Origin: Pseudomonas khorasanensis
GTDB lineage: Bacteria; Pseudomonadota; Gammaproteobacteria; Pseudomonadales; Pseudomonadaceae
Assembly (NCBI RefSeq): GCF_014268505.2
Contig: NZ_JABWQP020000001.1
Span: 1,178,001 to 1,242,000 of the forward strand
Reading direction: 5' to 3'
DNA: 64,000 bases
The notes beneath the pieces are model-generated. The model saw nothing but the letters and a program-made list of their open reading frames with translations, was not told the DNA's origin and made no database searches. A program made the position numbers and the translations under genes. Below are positions 1 through 8,130 of this stretch, piece after piece (position 1 is the first letter of the stretch; each line of letters begins with the position of its first letter).

Positions 1-639
1 CTGCGCCATCAGGCAGCGTCCGGTGCTGACGGCCTTGAACACCGACTCGGCCAGATGCCGCTGGCCCGGACGGAAATCGGCATGGGGAAACGTCAGTTGC
101 TGCGCTGCCAGATTGCGCGCCTCGCGGTGAGCCATTTCCTGCTCGGCCCACTGCAGGAACAAGCCGCACTGCGTATCGAAAAACACCTTCAGTGCCTCGG
201 CACTGTACGACTCGAGCAGACAGGTTTCCTTTTCGCTGACAATGTCGAAATACACCAGCGCCAGGTTGATCCGCTCAAGCTGCAGTTTCTGGCACATCAA
301 CCAGCCGTAAATCTTCGCCTGTGCCCAGTGCAACTGGCGGTGATTGGCCGGTTGCTTGCTCAGGTCGCCCCGGTAGGTTTTGACTTCTTCCAGGCAGTTT
401 TGCGCGGGATCGTACCCATCCGCCCTGCCCTTGACCCGCAGCGTGCCGAACTCGCCTTGCAGCGCCACTTCGCTCTGGTATTTCTCGCTGCGCCGCGACG
501 CCACGGTGCGATGCCCGGCAATGCCTTCCAGCGCCGTGGGCGATGGGGTGAAACGCAGGTCGAGGTCGCCGGTCTTGGCGGTGAACTCGCACAATGCGCG
601 TACGGCAACGCTGTAACTCAAGCGCTCTGCTCCGACCAT
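1..639 (-). CDS. ATP-dependent helicase (XPD/DinG-like) with N-terminal PD-(D/E)XK-type domain, partial
   Basis: Only the first ~213 residues lie in the window; the gene runs off the left edge. The N-terminal part has a RecB/Cas4-like nuclease signature (GRADG with D74, then EVKTY with E85 and K87). Near residue 190 a 'FRPGQRHLAESV' stretch resembles the Q-motif region that opens the helicase core of Rad3/XPD/DinG-type enzymes. I infer a repair helicase acting on branched or damaged DNA. I chose the ATG at 639, which overlaps the upstream FAN1-type gene by 22 bases; a TTG at 621, overlapping that gene's stop as TTGA, is the alternative. Overlap with a crosslink-repair nuclease supports a repair role. 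The Walker motifs are outside the window, so the helicase class rests on the N-terminal part and context. Confidence 0.78.
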   Translation of the reverse strand, partial: MVGAERLSYSVAVRALCEFTAKTGDLDLRFTPSPTALEGIAGHRTVASRRSEKYQSEVALQGEFGTLRVKGRADGYDPAQNCLEEVKTYRGDLSKQPANHRQLHWAQAKIYGWLMCQKLQLERINLALVYFDIVSEKETCLLESYSAEALKVFFDTQCGLFLQWAEQEMAHREARNLAAQQLTFPHADFRPGQRHLAESVFKAVSTGRCLMAQ

Positions 640-2270
640 TGCACGTAGCACACGGCCACCGGCATCTGGTGCTCGTGGCAGAACTCCAGCCAGCGCAGTT
701 GATTGTCCTGCAAACGGTCGCCGGGGCCTTTGACTTCGATCATCCGGTAGGTTTTGTGCTGCGGCCAGAACTGGATCAGATCCGGCATGCCGGCGCGGTT
801 GGCCTTGATGTCGACCAGCAGGCGATTGAACCAGTGCTTGAGGTGCTCGGCGGGCAGGCAGGCCAACGCCTGTTCCAGCAAGGCTTCATTGAGTGCGCCC
901 CAGAACACGAACGGCGACTGAATGCCCCACTTTTCAATGAAGCGCTGGCGGATCGTATCGGCGTAGCGGCCGTCGTCGAGTTCACCCAGGCAGGCTTGAA
1001 ACAAATCGGCGCGGCGCACAAGAAAATCTTCGCTCAACAGATCGACCGGGCCGCGCTGGAACGGGTGGAAAAACGCTCCTGGCAACGGCGCGAAGATCGC
1101 CGGCCAGCACAACAGGCCGAACAGCGAATTGATCAGGCTGTTTTCGACGTAATGCACGGGCCCATCGTCATCATGCAGGTGCGCTTGCACGTGGAATTCG
1201 ACCGACAGCGCCGGATCGGTACGCGGCAAGTGCAGGTCCAGACGCTCGACCGCACGGGCCTTGGCACGCTTGAGCGGCGGGCCTCCGAGTTTGCGTCGCA
1301 GGCGCGGCACGATGCGTTGCAGGCCTTGTTGTTCGGCGGCGCTTTGCGGTGCCTGTTCGGCCAATGTGCCCAGTTCCAGCGCCCGCGCGTATTCGCCGCA
1401 ACGTTCAAGCACACGGATCATGCGCAGTCGCGCCCCCGGGTAGGCGCAGTCACGGTAAACGCTCAGCGCCAGGGCGAAATCACCGATGCGCTCGCCATAC
1501 TCGCCGATCTGAAACAGCGCCTTGGCGCGCCGACGTTGCAGCCACGGATTGTCGAAATGCACGGCACTGATCTGTTCGACAATCTCCTGCAGCGGCTCGC
1601 CGGCCTCGAAGCGCAGTTGGCACTGGTGCAGGAACAGGCAGGCATCGACGTCTTCACGGCTGCGCAGGCCTCGAGAATCGGCGCAGAACTCGACCTTTTC
1701 ATAAGTGAAGATACCAAGGTCGGCCAGCACGAACTCGGACCAGTCCTGATAAAGGTTGCCGAAGAACATCAGGCGCAGGCGATCGCACAGATCCATCAGG
1801 GTCAGGCTGAATAGCCGGTCAGCCAATTGCGGCGCCCAGTCGCGCAGGGTTTGTGGTTCGGCGAACTGTTCGGCCAGTTGCGGCAGCCAGTCGTCCTTGC
1901 GCCCTTTCGGATGGTCGATGAAGGCGCCGAAGGCTTGCACAAGCTCGGCCTTGAGCAAGACGTCGAACAGTTCTGCCAGTGTCAGCGCCGCGTGTTCGTC
2001 GAGCCAGCCATGATCGAGCAACGGCAGCGCCGCCTCAGCGATGTCGCCGATTTCCACGTAGTTGAGTTTGCTTGCGCGAAAATGAATGCCCTTGCGCATG
2101 ACCATGCGCACCAGCAAACCCTGCGAGGCCAGCGGCAAGCTGTTGAAGTCGCGAATAAACCCGTGCTCGGTTTGACTCATCACATCGGCATAACGAAGCT
2201 CAAGCCAATCAAGCACTTGCCGGAAGTTGTTGAGGTAATAGAACGGGTCGTCGAGCGGATTGGGGGTCAC
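618..2270 (-). CDS. FAN1-type structure-specific nuclease (VRR-NUC domain)
   Basis: A 550-residue protein close in length to bacterial FAN1 homologues. The C-terminus is a VRR-NUC (PD-(D/E)XK) nuclease: GMPDL with D497, then IEVKGPGD with E512 and K514, followed by the LQDNQLRWL helix. The N-terminal ~450 residues are helical and match the SAP/TPR-like part of FAN1, which binds 5'-flap DNA. FAN1 enzymes cut flaps and unhook interstrand crosslinks; that role here is by family. The gene overlaps the following helicase by 22 bases, so the two are translationally coupled. The start at 2270 gives an N-terminus (MTPNPLDDPFYYLNNF) that looks complete. Confidence 0.88.
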   Translation of the reverse strand: MTPNPLDDPFYYLNNFRQVLDWLELRYADVMSQTEHGFIRDFNSLPLASQGLLVRMVMRKGIHFRASKLNYVEIGDIAEAALPLLDHGWLDEHAALTLAELFDVLLKAELVQAFGAFIDHPKGRKDDWLPQLAEQFAEPQTLRDWAPQLADRLFSLTLMDLCDRLRLMFFGNLYQDWSEFVLADLGIFTYEKVEFCADSRGLRSREDVDACLFLHQCQLRFEAGEPLQEIVEQISAVHFDNPWLQRRRAKALFQIGEYGERIGDFALALSVYRDCAYPGARLRMIRVLERCGEYARALELGTLAEQAPQSAAEQQGLQRIVPRLRRKLGGPPLKRAKARAVERLDLHLPRTDPALSVEFHVQAHLHDDDGPVHYVENSLINSLFGLLCWPAIFAPLPGAFFHPFQRGPVDLLSEDFLVRRADLFQACLGELDDGRYADTIRQRFIEKWGIQSPFVFWGALNEALLEQALACLPAEHLKHWFNRLLVDIKANRAGMPDLIQFWPQHKTYRMIEVKGPGDRLQDNQLRWLEFCHEHQMPVAVCYVQWSEQSA

Positions 2271-2456
2271 GGAAATTCAAAGCCACGGCAAGCAATACTG
2301 GTTATGCGTACAGATACCAGCTCAGCCCCGCCCGGCGCAAACGGAAAAAGATCAATGGCATTTTTTCGCGCCGTCATCGAACTTTTCCGCCAATGATGGC
2401 ACCAACCGCGTTAGAGGGCGGACAATGCCCGTAATCACATCGCTAAGGAGTCAAAG

Positions 2457-2687
2457 GTGGGTATGAATATCAAGATGCTGGGTATCCCGATGGCGGTCGC
2501 AGCCCTGTTGGCCCTGGGCGGTTGCTCGACCCAGACCGTGGTGACGCTGCAGAACGGCACCCAGTACCTGACCGAGGACATGCCGAAAACCGAGACCGAA
2601 GACGGCTTCTACGAGTTCGAGGACATCTCCGGAGCCAAGGTCAAGGTTCGCGCTGATGAAGTGGCGACCGTTCGCAAGGAAGACTGA
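2457..2687 (+). CDS. YgdI/YgdR-type small lipoprotein
   Basis: Small envelope lipoprotein of 74-76 residues. It has a short hydrophobic signal and a lipobox (LALGGC), then a ~50-residue domain beginning QTVVTLQNGTQY, typical of the YgdI/YgdR (DUF903) family of small SH3-like periplasmic lipoproteins. Its role is unknown. AAGGAG at 2445-2450 lies 6 bases before a GTG at 2457 and 12 bases before an ATG at 2463, so I prefer the GTG, although the ATG is also plausible. It is transcribed divergently from the FAN1 gene and appears monocistronic, with REP DNA following. Confidence 0.85.
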   Translation: MGMNIKMLGIPMAVAALLALGGCSTQTVVTLQNGTQYLTEDMPKTETEDGFYEFEDISGAKVKVRADEVATVRKED

Positions 2688-2712
2688 TCCGATCATTACC
2701 GCATTATCGTTC

Positions 2713-2822
2713 AATCGCGGGCAAGCCCGCTCCCACAGGTCTCATGTCGTTCACAGAGTGGATGTACGACTCGGACCCTGTGGGAGCTGGCCTGCCAGCG
2801 ATGGCGCCATTACTGGCGCCGC
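2713..2822. repeat. Inverted REP pair plus short hairpin downstream of the lipoprotein gene
   Basis: A unit with 'gcgggcaagcccgctcccacagg' character at about 2717-2739 faces a diverged inverted copy (cctgtgggagctggcctgcc) at 2778-2797. This is followed by a perfect 6-bp hairpin GGCGCC-attact-GGCGCC at 2804-2821. Placement between convergent genes is typical of Pseudomonas REP doublets. Confidence 0.75.
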
Positions 2823-2829
2823 ATAACCA

Positions 2830-4683
2830 TCAGGCGATCACGATCCCATCGCTGTTGAGGCTGCCAGGCGCCACCCCCACCAACGTGACCGAATCCCCAC
2901 CAAACGTCAAAACCGTATCCTGCCCCACCGCCGACGCATGCGCGCGGAAGTCATCGCCGGGCAACACGCCCTGCACCCCGAGAAACACCAATTTGTCATC
3001 GGCCGTATAGCCAACCACCCGATCCTGGCCAAACGCGCCATTGAACAGGAAAGTATCCGTCCCGCCACCCGATTCCAGCAGATCATTCCCGGCGCCGCCG
3101 ACAAACACGTCATTGCCCGCCCCACCGAGCAAATGATCATTGCCCTCCAGCCCGAACAGCCAGTCGCCGCCAGCGTGCGCCTTGAGCGTATCGGCGCCGG
3201 CCGCGCCTTTAACGCTCGATTCATACGCGGTGAGGTTATTGCCGACTTTCAGTCCTGCGGATGTGACGCTGTGCACCACATCATCCTTGAACACGCCCCA
3301 GAGAAAACCCGGTTCCCTGGAGACGAAGCTGCCGATGTCACGGGTGAGGCTGATCCCGCCGCTGGCATCGCGGATGTACAGGTTGCCGGCGCCGTCATTG
3401 GCGAAATCAAAGTGCTTTATCGTCTGCTGCAAGTCGAGCGTATTGCTGCCCTGCCCGCCCAGAATGACGTTGTAGCCGCCGCTGTCACGAAAGCTGTCGT
3501 TGCCGGCGCGACCTTCCAGATAGTCATTGCCGCCCCCGCCCTGGATCAAGTCGTTGCCGTCGCTGCCGATGATGAACGTGCTGCCCTTGTGGGTTTCGGC
3601 ATTGCGGTTGAGGTCTTGCACCCAGGTATTGGCCCGTGCCGGGTTGGACAGATTGGCGACAATGATCGTCGAATCGCGGCTGGTCAGGTCGTAGAACTTC
3701 GATTCCATTACGCGAGTCATGCCGTCGCCATAACCGGTGGGCAGGTGCGAAATCCACGTCGGGATATTCAGGATCGAATACGGCAGCACGTTCCAGGCAG
3801 TCGAGGCGTAGTGATCGTTGAAGCTGACGATGTTGTCGGCCGTCGAAGCATGCGGTGCATCGTGCACGCCCACCGAGGCGCTGGTGAAGGTCGAGCCGTC
3901 AAGCGCACGAAACACCGGGTCGTTTTCATAACCGATGTTGAGCACTTTGTCGGTGCTGCTCTGGGTGGGCGAGGCGTAGGCGATGTAGTTGGCGTCTGCA
4001 AAAAAACCGCCCCACTTGCCGCCGCTCAAATCGGCCATGCTGTTGACTGCCAGGCCGCCGAGGCTGTGGCCGCTGACCAGCACGTCCTTGCCGCTGAGGC
4101 CGTTGGCCTGAGCGAAGGCGACGACGTCGTTGAGCAGATTGCCAAACGCTTCGCCGACGTAGTTTTTCGCGTAATCGGCCGGCCCGAACGCAGCGAGCAG
4201 ATCGTTGATCACGTCGCCAATCGAGTCACCGATAAGAATTTCCCGCGGGCCGCTGGTGCCGCGAAAGGCAATGCCCAGTTCGGTCAGATGACCCTGAGCG
4301 TCGTACTTGCCGAGGATTTCCACTTGCGCGCTGGTGTAACCAGCCTTTTCTCCAAAGAACGTCCCGCGTGCGTCGGTCTTGCCGTCGTAACCCAGTTGCG
4401 CGGCGGTGATCGGTGTCCAGCCGGCTTTCTGCACGGCCTCAAGCGCGAGCTTTTCCGAGTCGGGGTTCCAGGGGATGCCAGGAATCACCCCTTGCGAATC
4501 GATGCCGCCAATCAGTGCGGTGACCAGCGTGGCCGGCAGGCCGAGGCCGAAACCGTTGTGCTGGTAACCGGCGGCGAAGCCGTTGTCCAGGTTGTGGTAG
4601 GAATACAGCGTGATCGCCATGGCATCGCTGAACAACGCCGTGGAATCGGCCGTACCGAAGTTCTTGTAGTCATACACACCCAT
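2830..4683 (-). CDS. lipA: Family I.3 RTX lipase / polyurethanase
   Basis: A 617-residue extracellular lipase of subfamily I.3. Catalytic residues are at the positions known for 617-residue Pseudomonas I.3 lipases: Ser207 in GHSLGG, Asp255 in GYENDPVF and His313 in WISHLP. Calcium-binding RTX nonapeptides (GSDGNDLIQGGGGND) lie around 373-400, and a second block near 495-550 (GGAGNDVFVGGAGNDLL). There is no Sec signal, and the C-terminus is an uncleaved type I secretion signal, so export through AprDEF is expected. I chose the ATG at 4683 because the GAGAGG sequence is 8 bases away, against 2 for the ATG at 4689. It is the last gene of the apr cluster. It could be called tliA/lipA or pueA in related strains; polyester/polyurethane hydrolysis is by family only. 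Confidence 0.93.
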   Translation of the reverse strand: MGVYDYKNFGTADSTALFSDAMAITLYSYHNLDNGFAAGYQHNGFGLGLPATLVTALIGGIDSQGVIPGIPWNPDSEKLALEAVQKAGWTPITAAQLGYDGKTDARGTFFGEKAGYTSAQVEILGKYDAQGHLTELGIAFRGTSGPREILIGDSIGDVINDLLAAFGPADYAKNYVGEAFGNLLNDVVAFAQANGLSGKDVLVSGHSLGGLAVNSMADLSGGKWGGFFADANYIAYASPTQSSTDKVLNIGYENDPVFRALDGSTFTSASVGVHDAPHASTADNIVSFNDHYASTAWNVLPYSILNIPTWISHLPTGYGDGMTRVMESKFYDLTSRDSTIIVANLSNPARANTWVQDLNRNAETHKGSTFIIGSDGNDLIQGGGGNDYLEGRAGNDSFRDSGGYNVILGGQGSNTLDLQQTIKHFDFANDGAGNLYIRDASGGISLTRDIGSFVSREPGFLWGVFKDDVVHSVTSAGLKVGNNLTAYESSVKGAAGADTLKAHAGGDWLFGLEGNDHLLGGAGNDVFVGGAGNDLLESGGGTDTFLFNGAFGQDRVVGYTADDKLVFLGVQGVLPGDDFRAHASAVGQDTVLTFGGDSVTLVGVAPGSLNSDGIVIA

Positions 4684-4779
4684 TGCCATTGCCTCTCTTG
4701 TTGTTGGAATTGTCAGAGATAGCTCACAGCCAGAGCGCGAGGCTCCGGAGCATTCATTACGTTTTGCACATCCTCTAAA

Positions 4780-4856
4780 GGAGCTGCCGAAGGCTGCGAT
4801 CTTTTGGGACGCAGAGCGTCCCCGGCTGCATTCCCACGCAGAGCGTGGGAACGATC
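4780..4856. repeat. Intergenic palindromic repeats (two REP types)
   Basis: Contains a 'gagctgccgaaggctgcgatc' unit (4781-4801), then 'gggacgcagagcgtccc' (about 4806-4822) and 'ttcccacgcagagcgtgggaa' (about 4831-4851), each a short hairpin. It sits between the distal autotransporter gene and the lipase gene, so it could stabilise or attenuate the transcript there. Confidence 0.75.
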
Positions 4857-4867
4857 ACGTATACGCC

Positions 4868-7800
4868 TCAGAACTGCCAGTCGAGGGTCAGACCCACGCC
4901 ATGATCCTTCTCATTCGAGCCGATCAGCCCGTTGTAATCCAGGTTGACCCGCACGTCTCGATTGAGCGCGAGCCCGGCGCGAACGCCAACGACCGCTGCA
5001 TCACGATCCATCGACACACTTTGCACGGTGAACGCGCTGTTACCGTTGGCAAAGGCCAGGTGACTGTCGGCATCGACGTCACTCAGGTTGTGCTGCCAGC
5101 CAAGGCTTGCGCCCAGTTCCAGTTGATGCTGGTCCGACAAGGCGAAGCTGCGCTTGGCCCGCACACCAAGGGTCGAGAGCACCACATCGCGGTTGTCCTC
5201 GCCCCCCTTCAGCGCAGCGGCGTCGCCTTTTTCAGTGAAGCTGTCGGTGTTGAGGTGGACGTAGGACAGGTTGGCGAACGGCTCCAGATTCATCGGTTGC
5301 AGGCCCAGATCGTATGCGGCCTCGGTGAACAGTTGCGCCGTGCTCGCATCCCGCTTGGTTTTCTGTTTACTGCTGACATCGCCCACCTGCAGATCACGCT
5401 TCACATCGATGCGATGCCAGCTGTAGGCGCCACCGACGGTCAGGCGCAGTGCGTCGATTTCATGGCCCACATAAGCGCCCAGGTGGTAGCTGTCGACCGA
5501 TGCCGACGAATGCGTTCCGCTGCCCATGCTCAACGAGCTATCGCTGTAACCGGTAACGAAGCCCAGGCGCGTGTCTTCAGCGATCAAACCGTCGACACCG
5601 GCCAGCAGCCCGCCAATGGAACTGTTGGAGTCGGCATTGTCATGCCCGCCGTCGCTCTCGCCCCACGAACCCAGCACTTTGACCCAGGCATTGCTGCGAT
5701 CATCCGTTGGCGCATCGGCATTGAACAGATCGCGCTCACGCAGGCGCTCGCCCACCGCTTCACGCAGGTAACGGCTGTCATTGATCAGCAGCGTACCGAT
5801 GGCCGGGTGGATCTCACCGGACAACTGTTGAAAGGCCTGCTGCGCCGACGCCGCGTTGGGCGACAGCAGCAGGGTTTCGAACAGCGCATTGCCCGCGCCC
5901 AGACGCTCGGCAGCGGCACCCACGGCGCGCTGGTTCGGCGTCAGACCGACACTGGCGAACGACGCCGCGTTACGTCCGACCGCCAGTTGAATACCGCCGG
6001 CCGAGTAATCGAGCGTACCGCCAAGGAACGCGTAATCCGGCAACACCTGACCGAAGCGCCCTTCAATGCCACCCGCCGCTTGCAGGATGTTGTAGCGCGT
6101 GCCGAGCAAGCGCTGCACTTCGCCGGTACTGAGCAAGGTCGGGCTGTTCTCCAGCGACATGCTCACCGTGGCGCCTTCGACGACCGCTTTGCCGGTCGCA
6201 ACGATCTGATCGCTGCTCGTCGGCGACAACTCTACGGCGTAGGTCGAACCCGGCGCAAAGGTCACGTCCCCGGCCACGTTCAGGGTGCCGATGGAATTGC
6301 CCGGCGCAACCGTACCGCCACTGTTGACCGCCAGCGCGCCGATACGACCGTTACCGCCGAGGATGCCGCCGTCATTCACAGTGACCGCCGATTGCAGCGA
6401 TCCGTTGATCGCCAGTCGGCCCTGATTGATCAGGGTCGGGCCGCTGTAAGTGTTGTTGCCGGTCAGCACCAGGGTGCCGATGCCCTGTTTGGTCAAACCG
6501 CCGTGGCCGCCAATGTCGTTGCGCCAGGTGTCGAGGCCGCAGGTGATGTCGGTGCACACCCGCTCGGTGGGTTTGCCCTGATCGATGATCGCGCCGATGC
6601 CTGGCAGGTCCGCGACAAACTGGCCGGAGCCATAAGCGCCCTGAACGCGGAATTCCTCGGGAATGTCCTGCTCAGTGACGAACATCGACGGACCATCGAT
6701 CCCTTTGCGCAGATTGATCATGCCCCAGCCATACAGGGCGTCGATGCCCGGCGCGCCGAGGTCGGTGGCGGTCGTGCGCAATACCGTGGCGACCTGATCC
6801 CCGGTCATGTACGGAAAGCGCTCCATCAGCACCGCGATGGAACCGGCGACGTGCGGTGCCGCCATTGAGGTGCCGTTGTAATTGGCGTAGCTGGTGGTGA
6901 GGTTGCCAGCGTTGGTGCCTTCGATGATCGAGCTGTAGATTTTCGTGCCCGGGGCCGACACGCAGTAACTCGCGGTATAGCCGCAGCGCGAGGAGAACGT
7001 GCTGATCACATACGGATTGGCGCTGGCCAGATCCGGGTTCTGCTGCAGCGCGGCGACGGTAATCCAGTTCGGCGCGATGTCCGGCACGAAGTAGCCGAGG
7101 CCGGCGATGGCATCCGGGTTGTTGAGGTTGTAGTCGTTGCCGGCGGCGAAAATCGTCACGATGCCGCTGCGCGCGGCGGCAATCGCACCGTCATAGGCGC
7201 CGCCGGGCTTGGTGCCAAGCAGCGTGCGGATTTCGTTGAACTGCAACTGCGCGTCATTGACGGTGAAATGCGGGTACGCCGGATCACGGCCGCCCAGATC
7301 GAAGCGGTCGGTGATGCCGATGCCCCAGCTGTTGTTGATGATTCGCGCGCCGCTGGCGATCAGCGCATCCCAGCCGGCCTTGTACACGGCGCCATCGTTG
7401 CCTCGGACGATGCCGTCTTCCGGGCCAGGGTCGCCGTTGTCGGCGCTGATGATCTGCGCGCCGAACGCGACGCCGTGCATCACGCCGCCGTCCCTGCTGC
7501 CTGCCGCGATACCCCCAACGTGTGTGCCGTGCGCACCGAGCTTGCCGTTGGAACCGACCGAGGGTGAACCGTCGTACAGAAACGCATCACCGGCCTTCAC
7601 CGGGATGTACGGGTCCGTGTATTCGCGGATGCCGCTGGTGACCAACGTGATCACTTTGTTATTGCCGGAGAACTCCGGGTGCGCGGCGTAGACCGGCTGA
7701 TCGAAAATGCCCAGTTTTACGCCTTTACCGGTGTAACCGGCGGCGTAGGCATGATCTGCACCGATCGCGCCCAGCCCCCAGTCAGCCCGGAACTCGTTGC

Positions 7801-7945
7801 TGCGCCAACTCGACGGATCGCCGCTGCGGCCGTTTTCCACGTAAGGCGCAGCGTGCACCGTTGCGCTGGCACAGAGCATCGCCAGCGTCAGGGTTTTCAA
7901 GACAAAGCAGCCACCCGATTGCGCGGGGGTATTGTTGTTATTCAT
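4868..7945 (-). CDS. Subtilisin-like (S8) serine protease autotransporter, distal copy
   Basis: A 1025-residue type Va autotransporter. An extended signal region (MNNNNTPAQS..., cleavage near HAA-PYVENG at ~33) precedes an S8 protease domain with Asp82 (GIFDQP), His139 (GAHGTHVGG) and Ser360 (NGTSMAAPH). A passenger-associated beta repeat (GTLVLTGNNTYSGPTLINQG) follows near 490-520. The last ~280 residues form the beta-barrel, ending in the terminal aromatic LDWQF. The residue after the catalytic Asp is Gln-Pro rather than the usual Ser-Gly. It is paralogous to the next gene upstream, with a near-identical linker and barrel. It corresponds to the second of the two protease genes (prtB/pspB) between aprF and the lipase in related clusters. 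Confidence 0.92.
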   Translation of the reverse strand: MNNNNTPAQSGGCFVLKTLTLAMLCASATVHAAPYVENGRSGDPSSWRSNEFRADWGLGAIGADHAYAAGYTGKGVKLGIFDQPVYAAHPEFSGNNKVITLVTSGIREYTDPYIPVKAGDAFLYDGSPSVGSNGKLGAHGTHVGGIAAGSRDGGVMHGVAFGAQIISADNGDPGPEDGIVRGNDGAVYKAGWDALIASGARIINNSWGIGITDRFDLGGRDPAYPHFTVNDAQLQFNEIRTLLGTKPGGAYDGAIAAARSGIVTIFAAGNDYNLNNPDAIAGLGYFVPDIAPNWITVAALQQNPDLASANPYVISTFSSRCGYTASYCVSAPGTKIYSSIIEGTNAGNLTTSYANYNGTSMAAPHVAGSIAVLMERFPYMTGDQVATVLRTTATDLGAPGIDALYGWGMINLRKGIDGPSMFVTEQDIPEEFRVQGAYGSGQFVADLPGIGAIIDQGKPTERVCTDITCGLDTWRNDIGGHGGLTKQGIGTLVLTGNNTYSGPTLINQGRLAINGSLQSAVTVNDGGILGGNGRIGALAVNSGGTVAPGNSIGTLNVAGDVTFAPGSTYAVELSPTSSDQIVATGKAVVEGATVSMSLENSPTLLSTGEVQRLLGTRYNILQAAGGIEGRFGQVLPDYAFLGGTLDYSAGGIQLAVGRNAASFASVGLTPNQRAVGAAAERLGAGNALFETLLLSPNAASAQQAFQQLSGEIHPAIGTLLINDSRYLREAVGERLRERDLFNADAPTDDRSNAWVKVLGSWGESDGGHDNADSNSSIGGLLAGVDGLIAEDTRLGFVTGYSDSSLSMGSGTHSSASVDSYHLGAYVGHEIDALRLTVGGAYSWHRIDVKRDLQVGDVSSKQKTKRDASTAQLFTEAAYDLGLQPMNLEPFANLSYVHLNTDSFTEKGDAAALKGGEDNRDVVLSTLGVRAKRSFALSDQHQLELGASLGWQHNLSDVDADSHLAFANGNSAFTVQSVSMDRDAAVVGVRAGLALNRDVRVNLDYNGLIGSNEKDHGVGLTLDWQF

Positions 7946-7996
7946 CCACGACCTTCCTTAGTGATGTTGCGAAAAATCCGTTTGCCGACCTGACCT

Positions 7997-8098
7997 GATC
8001 GTTCCCACGCTTTGCGTGGGAATGCCTCTGGGGACGCTCCGCGTCCAGTGACGCGGAGCGTCACGGGCTGCATTCCCACGCGGAGCGTAGGAACGATC
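7997..8098. repeat. Nested palindromic repeat between the two autotransporter genes
   Basis: Bounded by GATCGTTCCCACGC at 7997 and its inverse (GCGTAGGAACGATC) ending at 8098. Inside are the hairpins gttcccacgc-tttgcgtgggaa and ggacgctccgcgtcc, plus gtgacgcggagcgtcac. The whole unit is one long imperfect inverted repeat, a REP doublet of the 'CCCACGC..GCGTGGG' type. Confidence 0.8.
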
Positions 8099-8130
8099 GG
8101 TACAGAAACGAGCAGGTATGTTGCGTACAG

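Noticed and set aside
594..1814. 406-codon plus-strand frame opposite the FAN1 gene
   Set aside because: It lies antisense to a well-supported gene, has no ribosome site and its translation resembles no protein. Long antisense frames are common in GC-rich Pseudomonas DNA.
2938..4722. 594-codon plus-strand frame opposite the lipase gene
   Set aside because: Antisense to a lipase with complete catalytic triad and RTX repeats; no start signal or recognisable product.
4901..6868. 655-codon plus-strand frame opposite the distal autotransporter
   Set aside because: Shadow of the coding strand's codon bias. The opposite strand has clear subtilase and barrel motifs.
7997..8098. Long inverted repeat as an insertion-sequence remnant
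   Set aside because: It contains no transposase fragment and its units match REP palindromes elsewhere in the window (4780, 18295).
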